The notes beneath the pieces were generated by a model. The model was given only the letters and a program-made list of their open reading frames with translations, was not told the DNA's origin and made no database searches. Positions 18,161-26,984 of a DNA stretch of 64,000 nucleotides are shown here, in pieces. A program made the translations under genes and the position numbers. The stretch is from DATMER01 sp963844885 (lineage in GTDB: Bacteria; Acidobacteriota; Thermoanaerobaculia; Multivoradales; UBA5704), in assembly GCA_963844885.1 (NCBI GenBank), contig CAWJQA010000006.1, forward strand, positions 868,001 to 932,000, read 5' to 3'. Numbering within the stretch: position 1 is the first letter of the stretch; each line of letters starts with the position of its first letter.

Positions 18161-21052
18161 CTACCGCAACCGGAGCGTGGCCCCCAGGCGGAAGACCCGC
18201 GGGCTGAGCGCTTCGTTGGGCTGGTAGCGGCGGCCCGAACGGGCGTTGCGTTCGACCTGGAGCAGGTCGTCCTCGTTGGTCAGGTTGAAGCCGTCCAGGC
18301 TCAGAATCAGCCGCGTCGCGCCGAAGGCGAGCTCCTTGTCGGCGTGGGCGTTGAAAACCATGACGCTGGAGTGGCGGAACTCGCTGATATCCTTCGTGAG
18401 CTGGACGTTGCGCCGGCCGACGCTGCCGCCCTGGCGCACGTACGGCGGCGAGATGTAGCCCTCGCGGCCATCGAGGCTCGCCCCGACGTTGAAGCCCCAG
18501 GGCCGGTCCGGCGCGACCTGGTAGAGGCCGTTGAGGTTGTACGACCAGCGGCCGCCCACCAGGACGTCGGACTTGTTGCCGCCCGACTGGTCGAAGTACA
18601 GATCGTTGCCGTCGGCGTAGCCGAGCTCGTCGGAGATGACGTCGGTCGGGTCGTCGTACTTGCGAAATTCCGGCCCGATCTTCCAGTTCCAGTCGGCGTA
18701 GGTGAAGTGGCCGCGGAGCATCCAGCGGTTCGACATCCGTTTGGTGAGGCTGAGCGTGGCGCCCAGGTAGTCCATCTCCCGGTCGCCGTTGAGGTAGAGG
18801 GTGCCGCCGGTGGGGGTCAGGCCGTCGCGCAGGTCATAGACCGGAACGGCCTTCGAGAGCTGGCCGTTCGGCAGCCTCTCCTGCACCGTGTTGACCTCGA
18901 CGAAGTCGTCGCGCGTGGCCAGACGGGTCTTGCCGGTGGCATCCTCGGTGACGAAGATACGAGTCTCGGGAATGTCGTGAATGTTGCGCCAGGTCAGCGT
19001 CAGGCCGCCGGCCAGGTCGGCGAGGAAGGAGCGCTCCAGCCCGAGGGAGATCTCGTCCGTCATCGTCGGCTTGAGGTTGCGGGCGTTGACGTTGGGCGAG
19101 AACAGGGCACCCGGGTTGTCGGGGTCGATGTTGTAGGTGTAGGCGAATTGGAGCGACCCCTGCTCGTTCGGGTCGAGCACCAGGTTGCCGTTCGCGTCGC
19201 TGAAGTAGAAGTAGGCGTAGGAGTAGCCCAGCGGGCTGGAGCGGCTGGCCAGGGGGAGCTGGCCGAGCTGCTCGGCGTACTGCGAGAAGGTGCCGCGCAG
19301 CAGCGTGTCGCGCTTCTCACCCAGATTGTAGGTCGCGCTGACGCGGGGCACCACCGTCTCCCACTCGAAGCCGCCGGCCTTGTTGCCCTTGAAGCTCAGG
19401 GGCGGCAGCAGCCCCTGGGCGATCGGGTTGCCCGGGTCGGAGGTGGGGAGGTTCGCGAGCGTCTGCTTGTCGTAGCGCAGGCCGGCGTTGATCGTCCAGC
19501 GGTCGAGCGTCATCGTGTCCTGCACCCAGGCCGTATCGTATTTCGAGTCGATCCCCACCGTGCGGTTGCGCGGGAAGACCACCATGGCGGTGCCCGGGTC
19601 GAGGCCCAGGTACTCACCGGAGATCACAAACTTGCCGCGCGGCCAGACCGTGCCGGAGTGGTTCTCCTGCTCGCGGAAGCTGCCGCCGAACTTGAGCTCG
19701 TTGTGGCTGGAGCCGGCGTCGAAGAAGGTGTTCATGTCCAGGCGAGCCTGGTCGATGATCCCCTCCTGGTCGAAGTCGAAGTTGCTGCCGTGCAGCACGC
19801 CGTCGGCGTCGCGGAACACGTCGCGGTCGAGGCCGCCCTGCGGGCTCAGGGTGAAGAAGCCGTCGTCATAGGCATAGAGGCCGGTAACGAAGAAGTTCGA
19901 GGTCGGGATGAAGGTGTCCTCGACCTTGTAGACGTCCTGCGGCGTGGTCTGGTCGTGGGTGGTCTCGGGAGCGCGCGTCGGGCCGGCGCCGCGGCCGAAC
20001 TTGAGCTTGTCGTTGGTCCAGTAGTGGAGGACGCCCGAGTTCTGCTGGCCGGTCTGGAAGTTCAGCTTGGAGTTGAAGTCTTCGAGCTTGGTATGGTCGA
20101 GCTGGCCGCCGATGACGATGTTGCGGATGTCGCTCTCGCCGTACGAGGCCCAGGCCCACAGGTGATCCTTCCAGAGCGGGCCGCCGGCATCGGCGCCGTA
20201 CTCTTCGACGGTGTCGATCTGGTTGCCCACCAGGCCGCCGCCGAGGTCGGCAGGGTCGGACTGCCAGTTGCCGTCGGTGCGCAGATAGCGGGCCTGGCCG
20301 CGCCAGTCGTTGGTGCCGCGCTTGGTCACCTGGTTGATGGTGACGCCCGAGGTGGCCATGGTCACGTCGGCGCTGGAGACCGTGAACTGGACCTCCTCGA
20401 AGGCGCCGAAGTCGAAGTAGGAGAACGAGGCGCCCACCGAATTCATGTCGGTCATGATGACGCCGTCGACCGCGAACACGTTGTCGCGGGCGGTCGAGCC
20501 GGCGCCCAGGAAGTTCGACTGCTGGCCGCTCTCGTTGCCGCCCAGGTTGAAGCGGTCGACGAGCACGCCCGGAGCGAGGCTCAGGAGCGACCAGGGGTCG
20601 CGGGCCGTCGGCACCTTGTCGAGATCCACCGCGGCGACGTTGGCGCCCCGGTTGACCTGGCGCTCGTCGATGATCGGGCTCTCGCCGGTGACCGTGATCA
20701 CGTCCTCGACCGTGCCGGAGAGCGTGACCTCGATCTCCGTCTTGCCGCCGAGGCGGATGGCGATGTCCGGGTACTCCAGGGTCGAGAAGCCCTGGAGCTC
20801 GGCGGTCAGCTTGTAGGTCCCCGGGTACAGGCTGAGGAAACGGAAATCGCCATCCGCGTCCGTGACCTGGACCTTCGGAGATCCCACACCCTCGAGAGTG
20901 ACGGTCGCGCCGGGGAGCGCACCGCCGTCAGCCCCCTTCACCGTGCCATAAAGATCGCCGGTCTGAAGCTGGGCGGCGGCCGGGAAGGCCCCCCACAACA
21001 GCAGAGCGGCGAGGACTGCGAACGTGCTATGCAGCTTACAGTGTCGACTCAT
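18161..21052 (-). CDS. TonB-dependent receptor with N-terminal carboxypeptidase-regulatory-like domain
   Basis: 963 residues. After a signal peptide (STFAVLAALLLWGAFPAAAQ) comes a CarboxypepD_reg-like domain (GTVKGADGGALPGATVTLEG, TDADGDFRFLSLYPGTYKL). The plug follows (DVITVTGESPIIDERQ) and then a 22-strand-type barrel ending in the aromatic/Arg-rich LGATLRLR. This is the Oar-like layout common in Acidobacteria and Bacteroidetes for outer-membrane uptake of oligomeric substrates. I chose the ATG at 21052 because it directly precedes the signal peptide and follows AAAGGGGTG; an upstream ATG at 21097 adds an unlikely extension. The substrate is not identifiable. Confidence 0.85.
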   Translation of the reverse strand: MSRHCKLHSTFAVLAALLLWGAFPAAAQLQTGDLYGTVKGADGGALPGATVTLEGVGSPKVQVTDADGDFRFLSLYPGTYKLTAELQGFSTLEYPDIAIRLGGKTEIEVTLSGTVEDVITVTGESPIIDERQVNRGANVAAVDLDKVPTARDPWSLLSLAPGVLVDRFNLGGNESGQQSNFLGAGSTARDNVFAVDGVIMTDMNSVGASFSYFDFGAFEEVQFTVSSADVTMATSGVTINQVTKRGTNDWRGQARYLRTDGNWQSDPADLGGGLVGNQIDTVEEYGADAGGPLWKDHLWAWASYGESDIRNIVIGGQLDHTKLEDFNSKLNFQTGQQNSGVLHYWTNDKLKFGRGAGPTRAPETTHDQTTPQDVYKVEDTFIPTSNFFVTGLYAYDDGFFTLSPQGGLDRDVFRDADGVLHGSNFDFDQEGIIDQARLDMNTFFDAGSSHNELKFGGSFREQENHSGTVWPRGKFVISGEYLGLDPGTAMVVFPRNRTVGIDSKYDTAWVQDTMTLDRWTINAGLRYDKQTLANLPTSDPGNPIAQGLLPPLSFKGNKAGGFEWETVVPRVSATYNLGEKRDTLLRGTFSQYAEQLGQLPLASRSSPLGYSYAYFYFSDANGNLVLDPNEQGSLQFAYTYNIDPDNPGALFSPNVNARNLKPTMTDEISLGLERSFLADLAGGLTLTWRNIHDIPETRIFVTEDATGKTRLATRDDFVEVNTVQERLPNGQLSKAVPVYDLRDGLTPTGGTLYLNGDREMDYLGATLSLTKRMSNRWMLRGHFTYADWNWKIGPEFRKYDDPTDVISDELGYADGNDLYFDQSGGNKSDVLVGGRWSYNLNGLYQVAPDRPWGFNVGASLDGREGYISPPYVRQGGSVGRRNVQLTKDISEFRHSSVMVFNAHADKELAFGATRLILSLDGFNLTNEDDLLQVERNARSGRRYQPNEALSPRVFRLGATLRLR

Positions 21053-21098
21053 AGCCGAGTACACCCCTTTCGAAATGAGCTTCTTTGCGCCGATCATA

Positions 21099-22079
21099 TC
21101 AGTATGGGTCGGAGCTGATCACCCCGTTCGTGACACTGCGCAGGTAGTACCCCGACGTGGGCCGGTTGCGCAGGTCGAACGTGCCGCCCGAAAGTACCTT
21201 CCAGATCTTGAAGTTGGAGAAGGTCAGCGGCGAGCCCGACACGCAGGTCTCGGGCATGTGGTCGCCCAGCACGAAGTAGGCCGGGCCGTCGCCGATCACC
21301 GTGGCGAGGCCGTTGCGGTCCACCACGACCGAGGTGGCTTCGTTGACCGCCACGGCCAGGGCGCTCGCCGCCTTGCCGTCCTTGATCTGGCGGGCGACGA
21401 AAGCCAGCGTCCGGCCCATACGGTCGCGGGTGACGAAGTGCGTGTCGGTGATCGTGGCCCCCAGGTTCGCCCAGTTGAAGAAGTTGTAGGTGAACGTCAC
21501 ATACCGGTGATAGGGGTTGCCGAGGGCCTCGGTGGACAGCACGCTCCCCGTGCAGGCGTCGTAGGTGAACTCCCCCTGGATCGCCAGGCCGGCGCTGGTG
21601 CCGCCGACGCCGCCGCCGCGGGCATAGACGTCCTCGACCGCGGTCTCCACCAGGGTTCCCTTGAAGTACTTGACGTAGTCGCACTGGTCGCCGCCCGCGA
21701 AGAAGACCACCTCCGCCTTCTTCACCGTGTCCTGCACGGCGGCGGTGTTGGAGTCGCTCGCCCTGGTGATCACCAGGGTCTCGACGGAGTCGACGCCGTT
21801 CATGGCATAGATGTAGTCGTTGTAGCCGTTGGAGCCGGTGGAGCGCAGGATGACCACGTCGATCTTGGTCGAGCAGCTCGTACAGCCGCGGACCTGGTCG
21901 ATGATCCACTGCAGCGCGGCGTCGACATCGGTGCCGCCGCCGCCGAAGTCGTGGGCCGGACCGGCCATGGTGATTACGACGTCGCCGGCGTTGCCGGTCA
22001 GGTAGCGGGTCACCTTCGCCTGCGCGGGGACCGCCAGGATGGACACCAGCAGGATCACGGCCGAAACAGACCTTTTCAT
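21099..22079 (-). CDS. secreted cyanophycinase-like serine peptidase (S51 family)
   Basis: 326 residues with signal peptide MKRSVSAVILLVSILAVPAQA. The core has the S51 features: VVFFAGGDQCDYVKYF, then the nucleophile elbow GGTSAGLAI with Ser near residue 160, and a His/Glu-rich C-terminal part. Extracellular cyanophycinases cleave the Asp-Arg polymer cyanophycin. Other S51 members cut Asp-X dipeptides, so the substrate is open. The ATG at 22079 follows GAGAGGAGA at normal spacing. No cyanophycin synthetase is nearby, which suggests scavenging of foreign polymer. Confidence 0.75.
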   Translation of the reverse strand: MKRSVSAVILLVSILAVPAQAKVTRYLTGNAGDVVITMAGPAHDFGGGGTDVDAALQWIIDQVRGCTSCSTKIDVVILRSTGSNGYNDYIYAMNGVDSVETLVITRASDSNTAAVQDTVKKAEVVFFAGGDQCDYVKYFKGTLVETAVEDVYARGGGVGGTSAGLAIQGEFTYDACTGSVLSTEALGNPYHRYVTFTYNFFNWANLGATITDTHFVTRDRMGRTLAFVARQIKDGKAASALAVAVNEATSVVVDRNGLATVIGDGPAYFVLGDHMPETCVSGSPLTFSNFKIWKVLSGGTFDLRNRPTSGYYLRSVTNGVISSDPY

Positions 22080-22227
22080 CACAATCTCTCCTCTCCGGAA
22101 AAAGCGCCGATGGCGCATCAGATGGGGGACCGCCAGATGAGCGCTCCCTACCTTTCTGGTGCGCGCCGGAGAAGATCGGGGGACAACGAGCCGCCGATGA
22201 AACATCCCGCGGTCCGGATCGTTCGGT

Positions 22228-22410
22228 CATCGCGAAGGCTCCGTCGACGAGTCCTGCCGCGTCGCCCGGGCCTGGTGGGCGAAGGTCGAGGACGGCGGCG
22301 AGCGGACCGAGGACGGCCGGGCATTCCAGGTGGTGCGCCTCCATCCCGAGGGCGGCCGGCCGTTCGAGGTCTGGATCGACGCCGCCACCGGGCTCGTCGA
22401 CCGCACCGGT
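22228..22410 (+). pseudogene. remnant of a larger exported protein gene
   Basis: One frame reads as about 60 protein-like residues (SCRVARAWWAKVEDGGERT, FQVVRLHPEGGRPFEVWID, AATGLVDRT) with no start codon and an abrupt loss of protein character on both sides. It recalls the N-terminal outer-membrane-lipoprotein-like part found in acidobacterial aspartyl-protease proteins, where '...GRPFELWIDPATxLIDRT' is common (from memory). It is a decayed fragment in a 624-bp gap, most likely left by a deletion. Confidence 0.5.
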
Positions 22411-22549
22411 CCTGAGGGAGCTGATTTGACGAGGACGGGCGGTGACGGAGCGCAAGAAGCCGCTTCTTTGAGATTCTTTGAGGTGATTTGAGTCGATTTG
22501 ACCCCGATCGTGAGGATCTTTGAGAGGCGGCCCGCTATCCTTCACTTCA

Positions 22550-22575
22550 CCGGGTACGACGTGCCCGGCTTTTTT
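22550..22575 (+). terminator. rho-independent terminator
   Basis: Stem CCGGGTAC/GTGCCCGG with one G-U pair and a GAC loop, followed by a run of T. It reads in the plus direction, where only the gene remnant lies upstream. Confidence 0.6.
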
Positions 22576-22660
22576 GAAGTCTTTGTTGTCGGTCTTGGAG
22601 GGAAGCTCTACTGAAGTTTTTGTAGTACCTCTTTTTCAGGGGTTGAAGGTGGTCAAGATG

Positions 22661-22692
22661 AGGCCCGGAAGTTCGCCGGGCCTATTCTTTTT
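22661..22692 (+). terminator. second rho-independent terminator, perfect 8-bp stem
   Basis: AGGCCCGG/CCGGGCCT with a 7-base loop, followed by ATTCTTTTT. It is 86 bases after the first plus-strand terminator, with no gene between. It lies just beyond the stop of the minus-strand beta-lactamase gene but has no T tract in that direction. Confidence 0.65.
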
Positions 22693-22703
22693 GGGGCGCT
22701 GTT

Positions 22704-23612
22704 TCAAGGAAGCTCGAGCCGGTGCTCCCAGACCACCCTGGAGATCCCGGCGATGACGCCGTCGGCCTCCTTCTCGTCCAGAAACCCGGCGGTCAGGACG
22801 ACCAGGACGTAGGGCTTCTCCCCCGGCGGGAAGACGACGGCCGCGTCGTGATGGATGCCGGTGATGTCGCCGGTCTTGTGAGCGACAGGCGTGCCCGGCG
22901 GCAGGCCGGCCGGGATCTTCTCGTTGAGTTCCTGCGCCTTGAGAATGCCGATCATCTTCGCCGAGCTGGCCGCGGAGAAGGCCGTCCCGTCGGTAATGGC
23001 CTGGAGGGCGACCAGCAGGTCGTGGGCCGTGGTGACGTTGTTCATCCTGGCCGCGAACGCCTTCTCGTCCTCGACGCCGCGCAGGATGCGGATGTCGTAG
23101 GCCTCGATCCGCCGCATCACGTCCATGACCGTCGACGCGCCGATCTTCTCGACGAGGAGGTTCGTGGCGAGGTTCGAGCTGCGCGTGATCATCCTGCGGA
23201 TCAGCTCCTCCAGCGGCCGGGTCTGGCCGGCGGCCTGGTAGAGGTCGGGGTCGCCGTCCTCCGCCGGGTTGAGGATGAAGGTGGAGCCGTCCATGATGCT
23301 GTGGAACTCGTTGCGCACCGGGATGGGCTCGTCCAGGCGCAGGTAGCCGTTGTCCACGGCGTCGAAGAAGGCCATCATGACCGGCACCTTCATGGTGCTC
23401 GCGGCGTGGAACCGCTCCCGGTCGTGGAGGCCGAACGAGGCGCCCGTGCCGAGGTGCCGGTAGGCCACGGCGATCAGCCGCTTGTCACCCTGGCGGGCGA
23501 CGATCCGCTCCACCTCGCCGGGCAGCCCACCCGCCGGGTGAGGCACGGAAGCGCAGGAGAGCGCGAAGACGAACATCGGTACCGCCGCCATCGGCCGCCG
23601 CCATCGACGCAT
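22704..23612 (-). CDS. class A beta-lactamase homologue (lipoprotein)
   Basis: 302 residues. The N-terminus has a lipobox-like ALSC (Cys20). The penicillin-recognising serine fold is clear: STMK with Ser72/Lys75, RSSN at the SDN position (Ser in place of Asp), and HKTG near residue 247. The omega-loop region reads LRGVEDEKAF. It may hydrolyse beta-lactams or be a related serine hydrolase; the SDN variant leaves activity open. A GAGGATGG ribosome site precedes the ATG. Confidence 0.75.
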   Translation of the reverse strand: MRRWRRPMAAVPMFVFALSCASVPHPAGGLPGEVERIVARQGDKRLIAVAYRHLGTGASFGLHDRERFHAASTMKVPVMMAFFDAVDNGYLRLDEPIPVRNEFHSIMDGSTFILNPAEDGDPDLYQAAGQTRPLEELIRRMITRSSNLATNLLVEKIGASTVMDVMRRIEAYDIRILRGVEDEKAFAARMNNVTTAHDLLVALQAITDGTAFSAASSAKMIGILKAQELNEKIPAGLPPGTPVAHKTGDITGIHHDAAVVFPPGEKPYVLVVLTAGFLDEKEADGVIAGISRVVWEHRLELP

Positions 23613-23623
23613 GGTTCCATCCT

Positions 23624-23713
23624 CTACAGAAGTGAGAGCTGCCGTTCGCCGGGAGCATACCGCGCCAGGTAGCGGTCGAGGCGGAGCTTCTTGCGGGCAC
23701 TCTCGCTGCTCAT
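23624..23713 (-). CDS. possible 29-residue basic small protein
   Basis: ATG at 23713, stop 11 bases before the beta-lactamase start. The product is short, basic and amphipathic (SARKKLRLDRYLARYAPG). GAGG lies 7 bases before the ATG. It sits between two same-strand genes, so it could be the first cistron of the beta-lactamase transcript. There is little else to support it. Confidence 0.3.
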   Translation of the reverse strand: MSSESARKKLRLDRYLARYAPGERQLSLL

Positions 23714-23760
23714 GAAACGGTCCTCGATGACCTCAGTTCTCCGTCTGCGGCCTGCGACGC

Positions 23761-26037
23761 TCAGGGCAGGAATCCGGTGCGGTCGAAGAGCCCGTCCAGG
23801 CGTTCGCTGTCCCGGGGCGGCGCCTCCAGCCGGTAGTAACGGACGGTGCCCGTCTTGACCTGTTCGATCCAGACCTCCGCGGTGGAGGTGGTGAACCGGA
23901 CCAGAGTCGGCCAGAGGTTTCCGTTCGGCTTCGGCCCCACGACCCGGACGAACAGCTCGGGCCGGCCGGGAAGAGCGCCGCTCAAGCAGACCGTCTCCCC
24001 GATGCACGGCTCCTGCCGCACACCACGGACGTCCGAGCCCGAGGTGAGCCGTGCCTTGACGCGGAACCCTGGCAGCGACGCCGAGATGATCCAGTCTCCC
24101 GGGGGTGGCGGTGGGTCTTCAATGCCGTCGCCGAGCGGGAGAAGCCAGAGCTCCCGGCCGTGGGCCTCGTCCTCGCCAACCAGAAGCAGGCCGCCCGGCA
24201 ACACTCCGCCGGTATCCTGAAGGAAGCCCGCGGGGAAGTCGGTGATTCGAGCCGTGCCGGCTGCCGTTCCGTCGGACGTCCAGATCTGGTCGCCGTCCGC
24301 GACCCGGGCACTGAAGACAAGTTGGCCGTCGATCTCGACGAAATCGCCCGCGAAGGACCCGCACTCGCCGGGACAAAGGTCGCCGAGCCGCGACGTTCCC
24401 GCGGTGCTTCCATCCGTGATCCAGGGCTCGCTCCCCGATGCGCCGTCGTCCGCGTCGAACAACAATCTCCCCCTGTAGGTGCGGGTGGCTTGAATAGAGG
24501 AGCTGCACGCTCCCGGACAGAGGTCGGCGATGCGCCTCGTCCCTCCCGGGGTGCCATCCGACCACGCCGGCTCCGAGCCGAACCCCGGCTCAGGGAGCCG
24601 GAAGAACACGTCGTCACCGACCGGCGTCAGAGAGTCCCAGTAGGGGTCGCCTCCGGGGTCCGGCACGGAGAGGAGCTGCGCAGTCCCGGACGCAGTGCCG
24701 GTGGTCACCCAGAGCTGGTCGGCCGTGACCGAGCTCACGGCCAGAGAGAAGAACAGGCGCTCACCCGCGGCTCGGGTACCGACGAGCTGGTAGGCCGGAG
24801 TGTCGATGACCGGAGCGGTTCCGGCCTCCGTCCCGTCGCTCCTCCAGAGTTTCAGGTGCCCTTGTGGCTCCCGGGCGAAGATCAGAAGCTTTCCCGCCGC
24901 GACGGACAACCCTTCCACCCCGTCGAATCCCTCATAGAGATCCTTGACCCGGTAGGTTCCCGCGGCCGTGCCGTCGCTGGTCCAGATCTCTCGGTCCGAA
25001 CTGCTCGCCGACCCCTTGCGGACGAAGAAGAGACGGCCGCCCAGGGCCACCATCCGGCTCGGGTAGGAGCCCCCGTCAGGATTCAGATCCACGACCTGGT
25101 GAGTGCCGGCGACCGTTCCGTCCGAAACCCAGAGCTCGACGTTCTTGGTCCCGGGCTCGCCGGCGGCGAAGAAGAGAAGGTCCCGTTCGGGTACGTAACA
25201 AACCCAGGCGCCGCTCAACCCCGTGCCGCGGAGCAGGCTGGTCGTCGCCAGCCGGAACGTTCCGGCCTCGGTGCCGTCGCTGCGCCAGATCTCCTCCTTG
25301 TCGTCGGCACTCGTGTCCTCGGAAGGACCGTAGAAGTACGCCAGGGCCGATCCGGTGGCCCAGACAGTCCTGAAAAGACGGCCGCTCGGCGTGACCCGGA
25401 ACGTACCGGACGCGGTCCCGTCCGTGCGCCAGACCTCGTTCTGGGACGAGGCCGAGTCGGCAAGGAAATAGATCAGATTCCCGATGCGGTGGAAGTCCCT
25501 GGGATTGCCGGAGGCCGTTCCCGGCCAGATATCCGCGAGCAGGCTGGCGGAGACCGCCTGGACCGGCTCCTCGACCGGCTCGGCGGCGGCGCCCGCCGGT
25601 GGAAAGCCGGAGCGGTCCACCACCCCCGGCAGGCTGCTTCCCTGTCCCGACGCGCCGAGCTGGTAGTACCGTACTTCGCCCGAAGCTATCTCCTCCACCC
25701 ATACCTCTACGAGCGAGGTGGAGAACTTCACGAGCGTCGGCCAGAGGCGGCCGTTGGGCTTGGGGCCGACAATCCGGAGGAAGACCTCGGATCTCCCGGC
25801 CAGGGCGCCGCTGACGCAGAGCGTCTCGGAGATGCATGCCGTCTCCCGCCGCCCCATCGTGGAGCCCGCGATGCGGACCTTGAAACGGAAGCCGGGGATC
25901 GCCGCGTCCGCAAGCCACTCTCCGGCCGGCGGTACCGGGTCTTCCGCCACGGTGAGCCCGCGCGCGGGGCTGCGCTCCGCCGCCAGCACGGGCGCAAGAA
26001 GACAGGGGATCAGGCAGGCGACGGCCAGGGCTCTCAT
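23761..26037 (-). CDS. exported ELWxxDGTxxGT propeller protein with duplicated flanking domain
   Basis: 758 residues with signal peptide MRALAVACLIPCLLAPVLA. The centre is a run of about nine ELWxxDGTxxGT-type blades (EVWRTDGTASGTF, EIWRSDGTEAGTF, ELWVSDGTVAGTH and others), a beta-propeller family of surface proteins. The same ~100-residue domain occurs on both sides (IPGFRFKVRI...GPKPNGRLWPTLVKF...VRYYQL, and LPGFRVKARL...GPKPNGNLWPTLVRF...VRYYRL), each ending in D-R-(S/T)-G-F. ATG 26037 follows AAGGAGCC. A secreted binding or adhesion role is likely; no enzyme motif is visible. Confidence 0.75.
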   Translation of the reverse strand: MRALAVACLIPCLLAPVLAAERSPARGLTVAEDPVPPAGEWLADAAIPGFRFKVRIAGSTMGRRETACISETLCVSGALAGRSEVFLRIVGPKPNGRLWPTLVKFSTSLVEVWVEEIASGEVRYYQLGASGQGSSLPGVVDRSGFPPAGAAAEPVEEPVQAVSASLLADIWPGTASGNPRDFHRIGNLIYFLADSASSQNEVWRTDGTASGTFRVTPSGRLFRTVWATGSALAYFYGPSEDTSADDKEEIWRSDGTEAGTFRLATTSLLRGTGLSGAWVCYVPERDLLFFAAGEPGTKNVELWVSDGTVAGTHQVVDLNPDGGSYPSRMVALGGRLFFVRKGSASSSDREIWTSDGTAAGTYRVKDLYEGFDGVEGLSVAAGKLLIFAREPQGHLKLWRSDGTEAGTAPVIDTPAYQLVGTRAAGERLFFSLAVSSVTADQLWVTTGTASGTAQLLSVPDPGGDPYWDSLTPVGDDVFFRLPEPGFGSEPAWSDGTPGGTRRIADLCPGACSSSIQATRTYRGRLLFDADDGASGSEPWITDGSTAGTSRLGDLCPGECGSFAGDFVEIDGQLVFSARVADGDQIWTSDGTAAGTARITDFPAGFLQDTGGVLPGGLLLVGEDEAHGRELWLLPLGDGIEDPPPPPGDWIISASLPGFRVKARLTSGSDVRGVRQEPCIGETVCLSGALPGRPELFVRVVGPKPNGNLWPTLVRFTTSTAEVWIEQVKTGTVRYYRLEAPPRDSERLDGLFDRTGFLP

Positions 26038-26160
26038 GGTGGCTCCTTGGGAAGGAGCCGGGATACTACCATCGGGAGGATTGCAGGGACGCCGCCCGCC
26101 GATCGAGCTCGGAAAGCGCCCGTACGCCCGGCGCGCTAGCGTGAGACTGCTCCGCATCGA

Positions 26161-26346
26161 TGGGCAACGCTTCCCCAACGTGGACCGGAGCCGCCATCGC
26201 CGCCCGCAACGCCCGAACGCGATGGGGAGACGTTCCCCACACGCGGACGACGCCCGTTCCCGTTGGGGAGACGTTCCCCATCGATGCACGGACGCGCGAT
26301 GCCGGCGCGCAGCGCCCGTTCTCGTTGGGGAACGACTCCCCAACGT
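26161..26346. repeat. palindromic array on a 20-21-bp lattice, type 1 (TGGGGA core)
   Basis: Nine units of 20 or 21 bp. Four carry the palindromic core TGGGGAGACGTTCCCCA or close variants, starting at 26161, 26223, 26264 and 26326, that is 62, 41 and 62 bp apart. The units between them share CGCCCGTT/CGCCCGAA-like sequence. The spacing is not a multiple of three and no frame is conserved, so it is not coding. It follows the stop of the PIN-like gene. Confidence 0.65.
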
Positions 26347-26423
26347 CACCGGACGATGCTCGCGCAGTGCCCGGTGGACGCGTCAGCCGGCCGGATTCTC
26401 GATCCGGCGCCTCGCCGGACGCG

Positions 26424-26984
26424 TCACCCGGAGCGCCGGAAGCTTCGCCCTTGGCCGTCATAGTGCCCGAGCTTCCTGAAGCGCTCCATCCGAGCACCCG
26501 TCCGAAGCCACTTCACGACCTCCTCGGCCTCGATCTCGGGGTTTGCCCAGAGGATCTCCTTCAACAGGGGGATCTCCGAGCAGACAGACCGGAAGTGGCT
26601 GCGCACCTTTTCGTCCCGGGAGATGACGATCCGGTCGGTCGCGTCTGCCGCCTCGGCCAGATGGGCGTCCTTCTCCAGCGCTCGCCTGGCCTTTTGGGGG
26701 AGCGCAACCTGGGAGAGGGCTTCTCGAAAACCTCCGTTCCCGGCTCCCTCCGCGAGGAAAAGCACCTTGCGCCTCGCCACCATCTGCCGCCGCCATTGGC
26801 CCGCGAAGCGGCTCTCGTGGCGGTTCCATTCGTCCCAGCCTTCCTTGCTGAACACGATTCGATGGATCTGCCCCACGGCCAGCAGGGTTTCCCGGCAGAC
26901 CTCCGCACATGCCCCGGGTACCGGGCTCGATGCGGCCGAGACTCCGACCGAGGCGTCTACGACGAGCCGTTTACCCTTTGGCAT
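26424..26984 (-). CDS. PIN-domain-like protein paired with the upstream ATPase
   Basis: 186 residues. The PIN pattern is visible: an N-terminal acidic strand (KRLVVDASVG), an acidic middle (EGWDEWNRHE), then KDAHLAEAADA and IVISRDEKVRSHF, matching the usual D-x-x-L...A and T/S-R-D motifs of PIN ribonucleases. The ATG at 26984 overlaps the ATPase stop by 14 bases, so the two are co-translated. Together they look like a two-gene ATPase-plus-nuclease module of the kind found in toxin or defence systems. Function is inferred only from fold motifs and linkage. Confidence 0.6.
   Translation of the reverse strand: MPKGKRLVVDASVGVSAASSPVPGACAEVCRETLLAVGQIHRIVFSKEGWDEWNRHESRFAGQWRRQMVARRKVLFLAEGAGNGGFREALSQVALPQKARRALEKDAHLAEAADATDRIVISRDEKVRSHFRSVCSEIPLLKEILWANPEIEAEEVVKWLRTGARMERFRKLGHYDGQGRSFRRSG

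Noticed and set aside
18344..21118. 924-residue plus-strand ORF opposite the TonB-dependent receptor
   Set aside because: It lies antisense to a full-length receptor with signal peptide, plug and barrel; Val/Ala/Arg/Glu-rich without domains.
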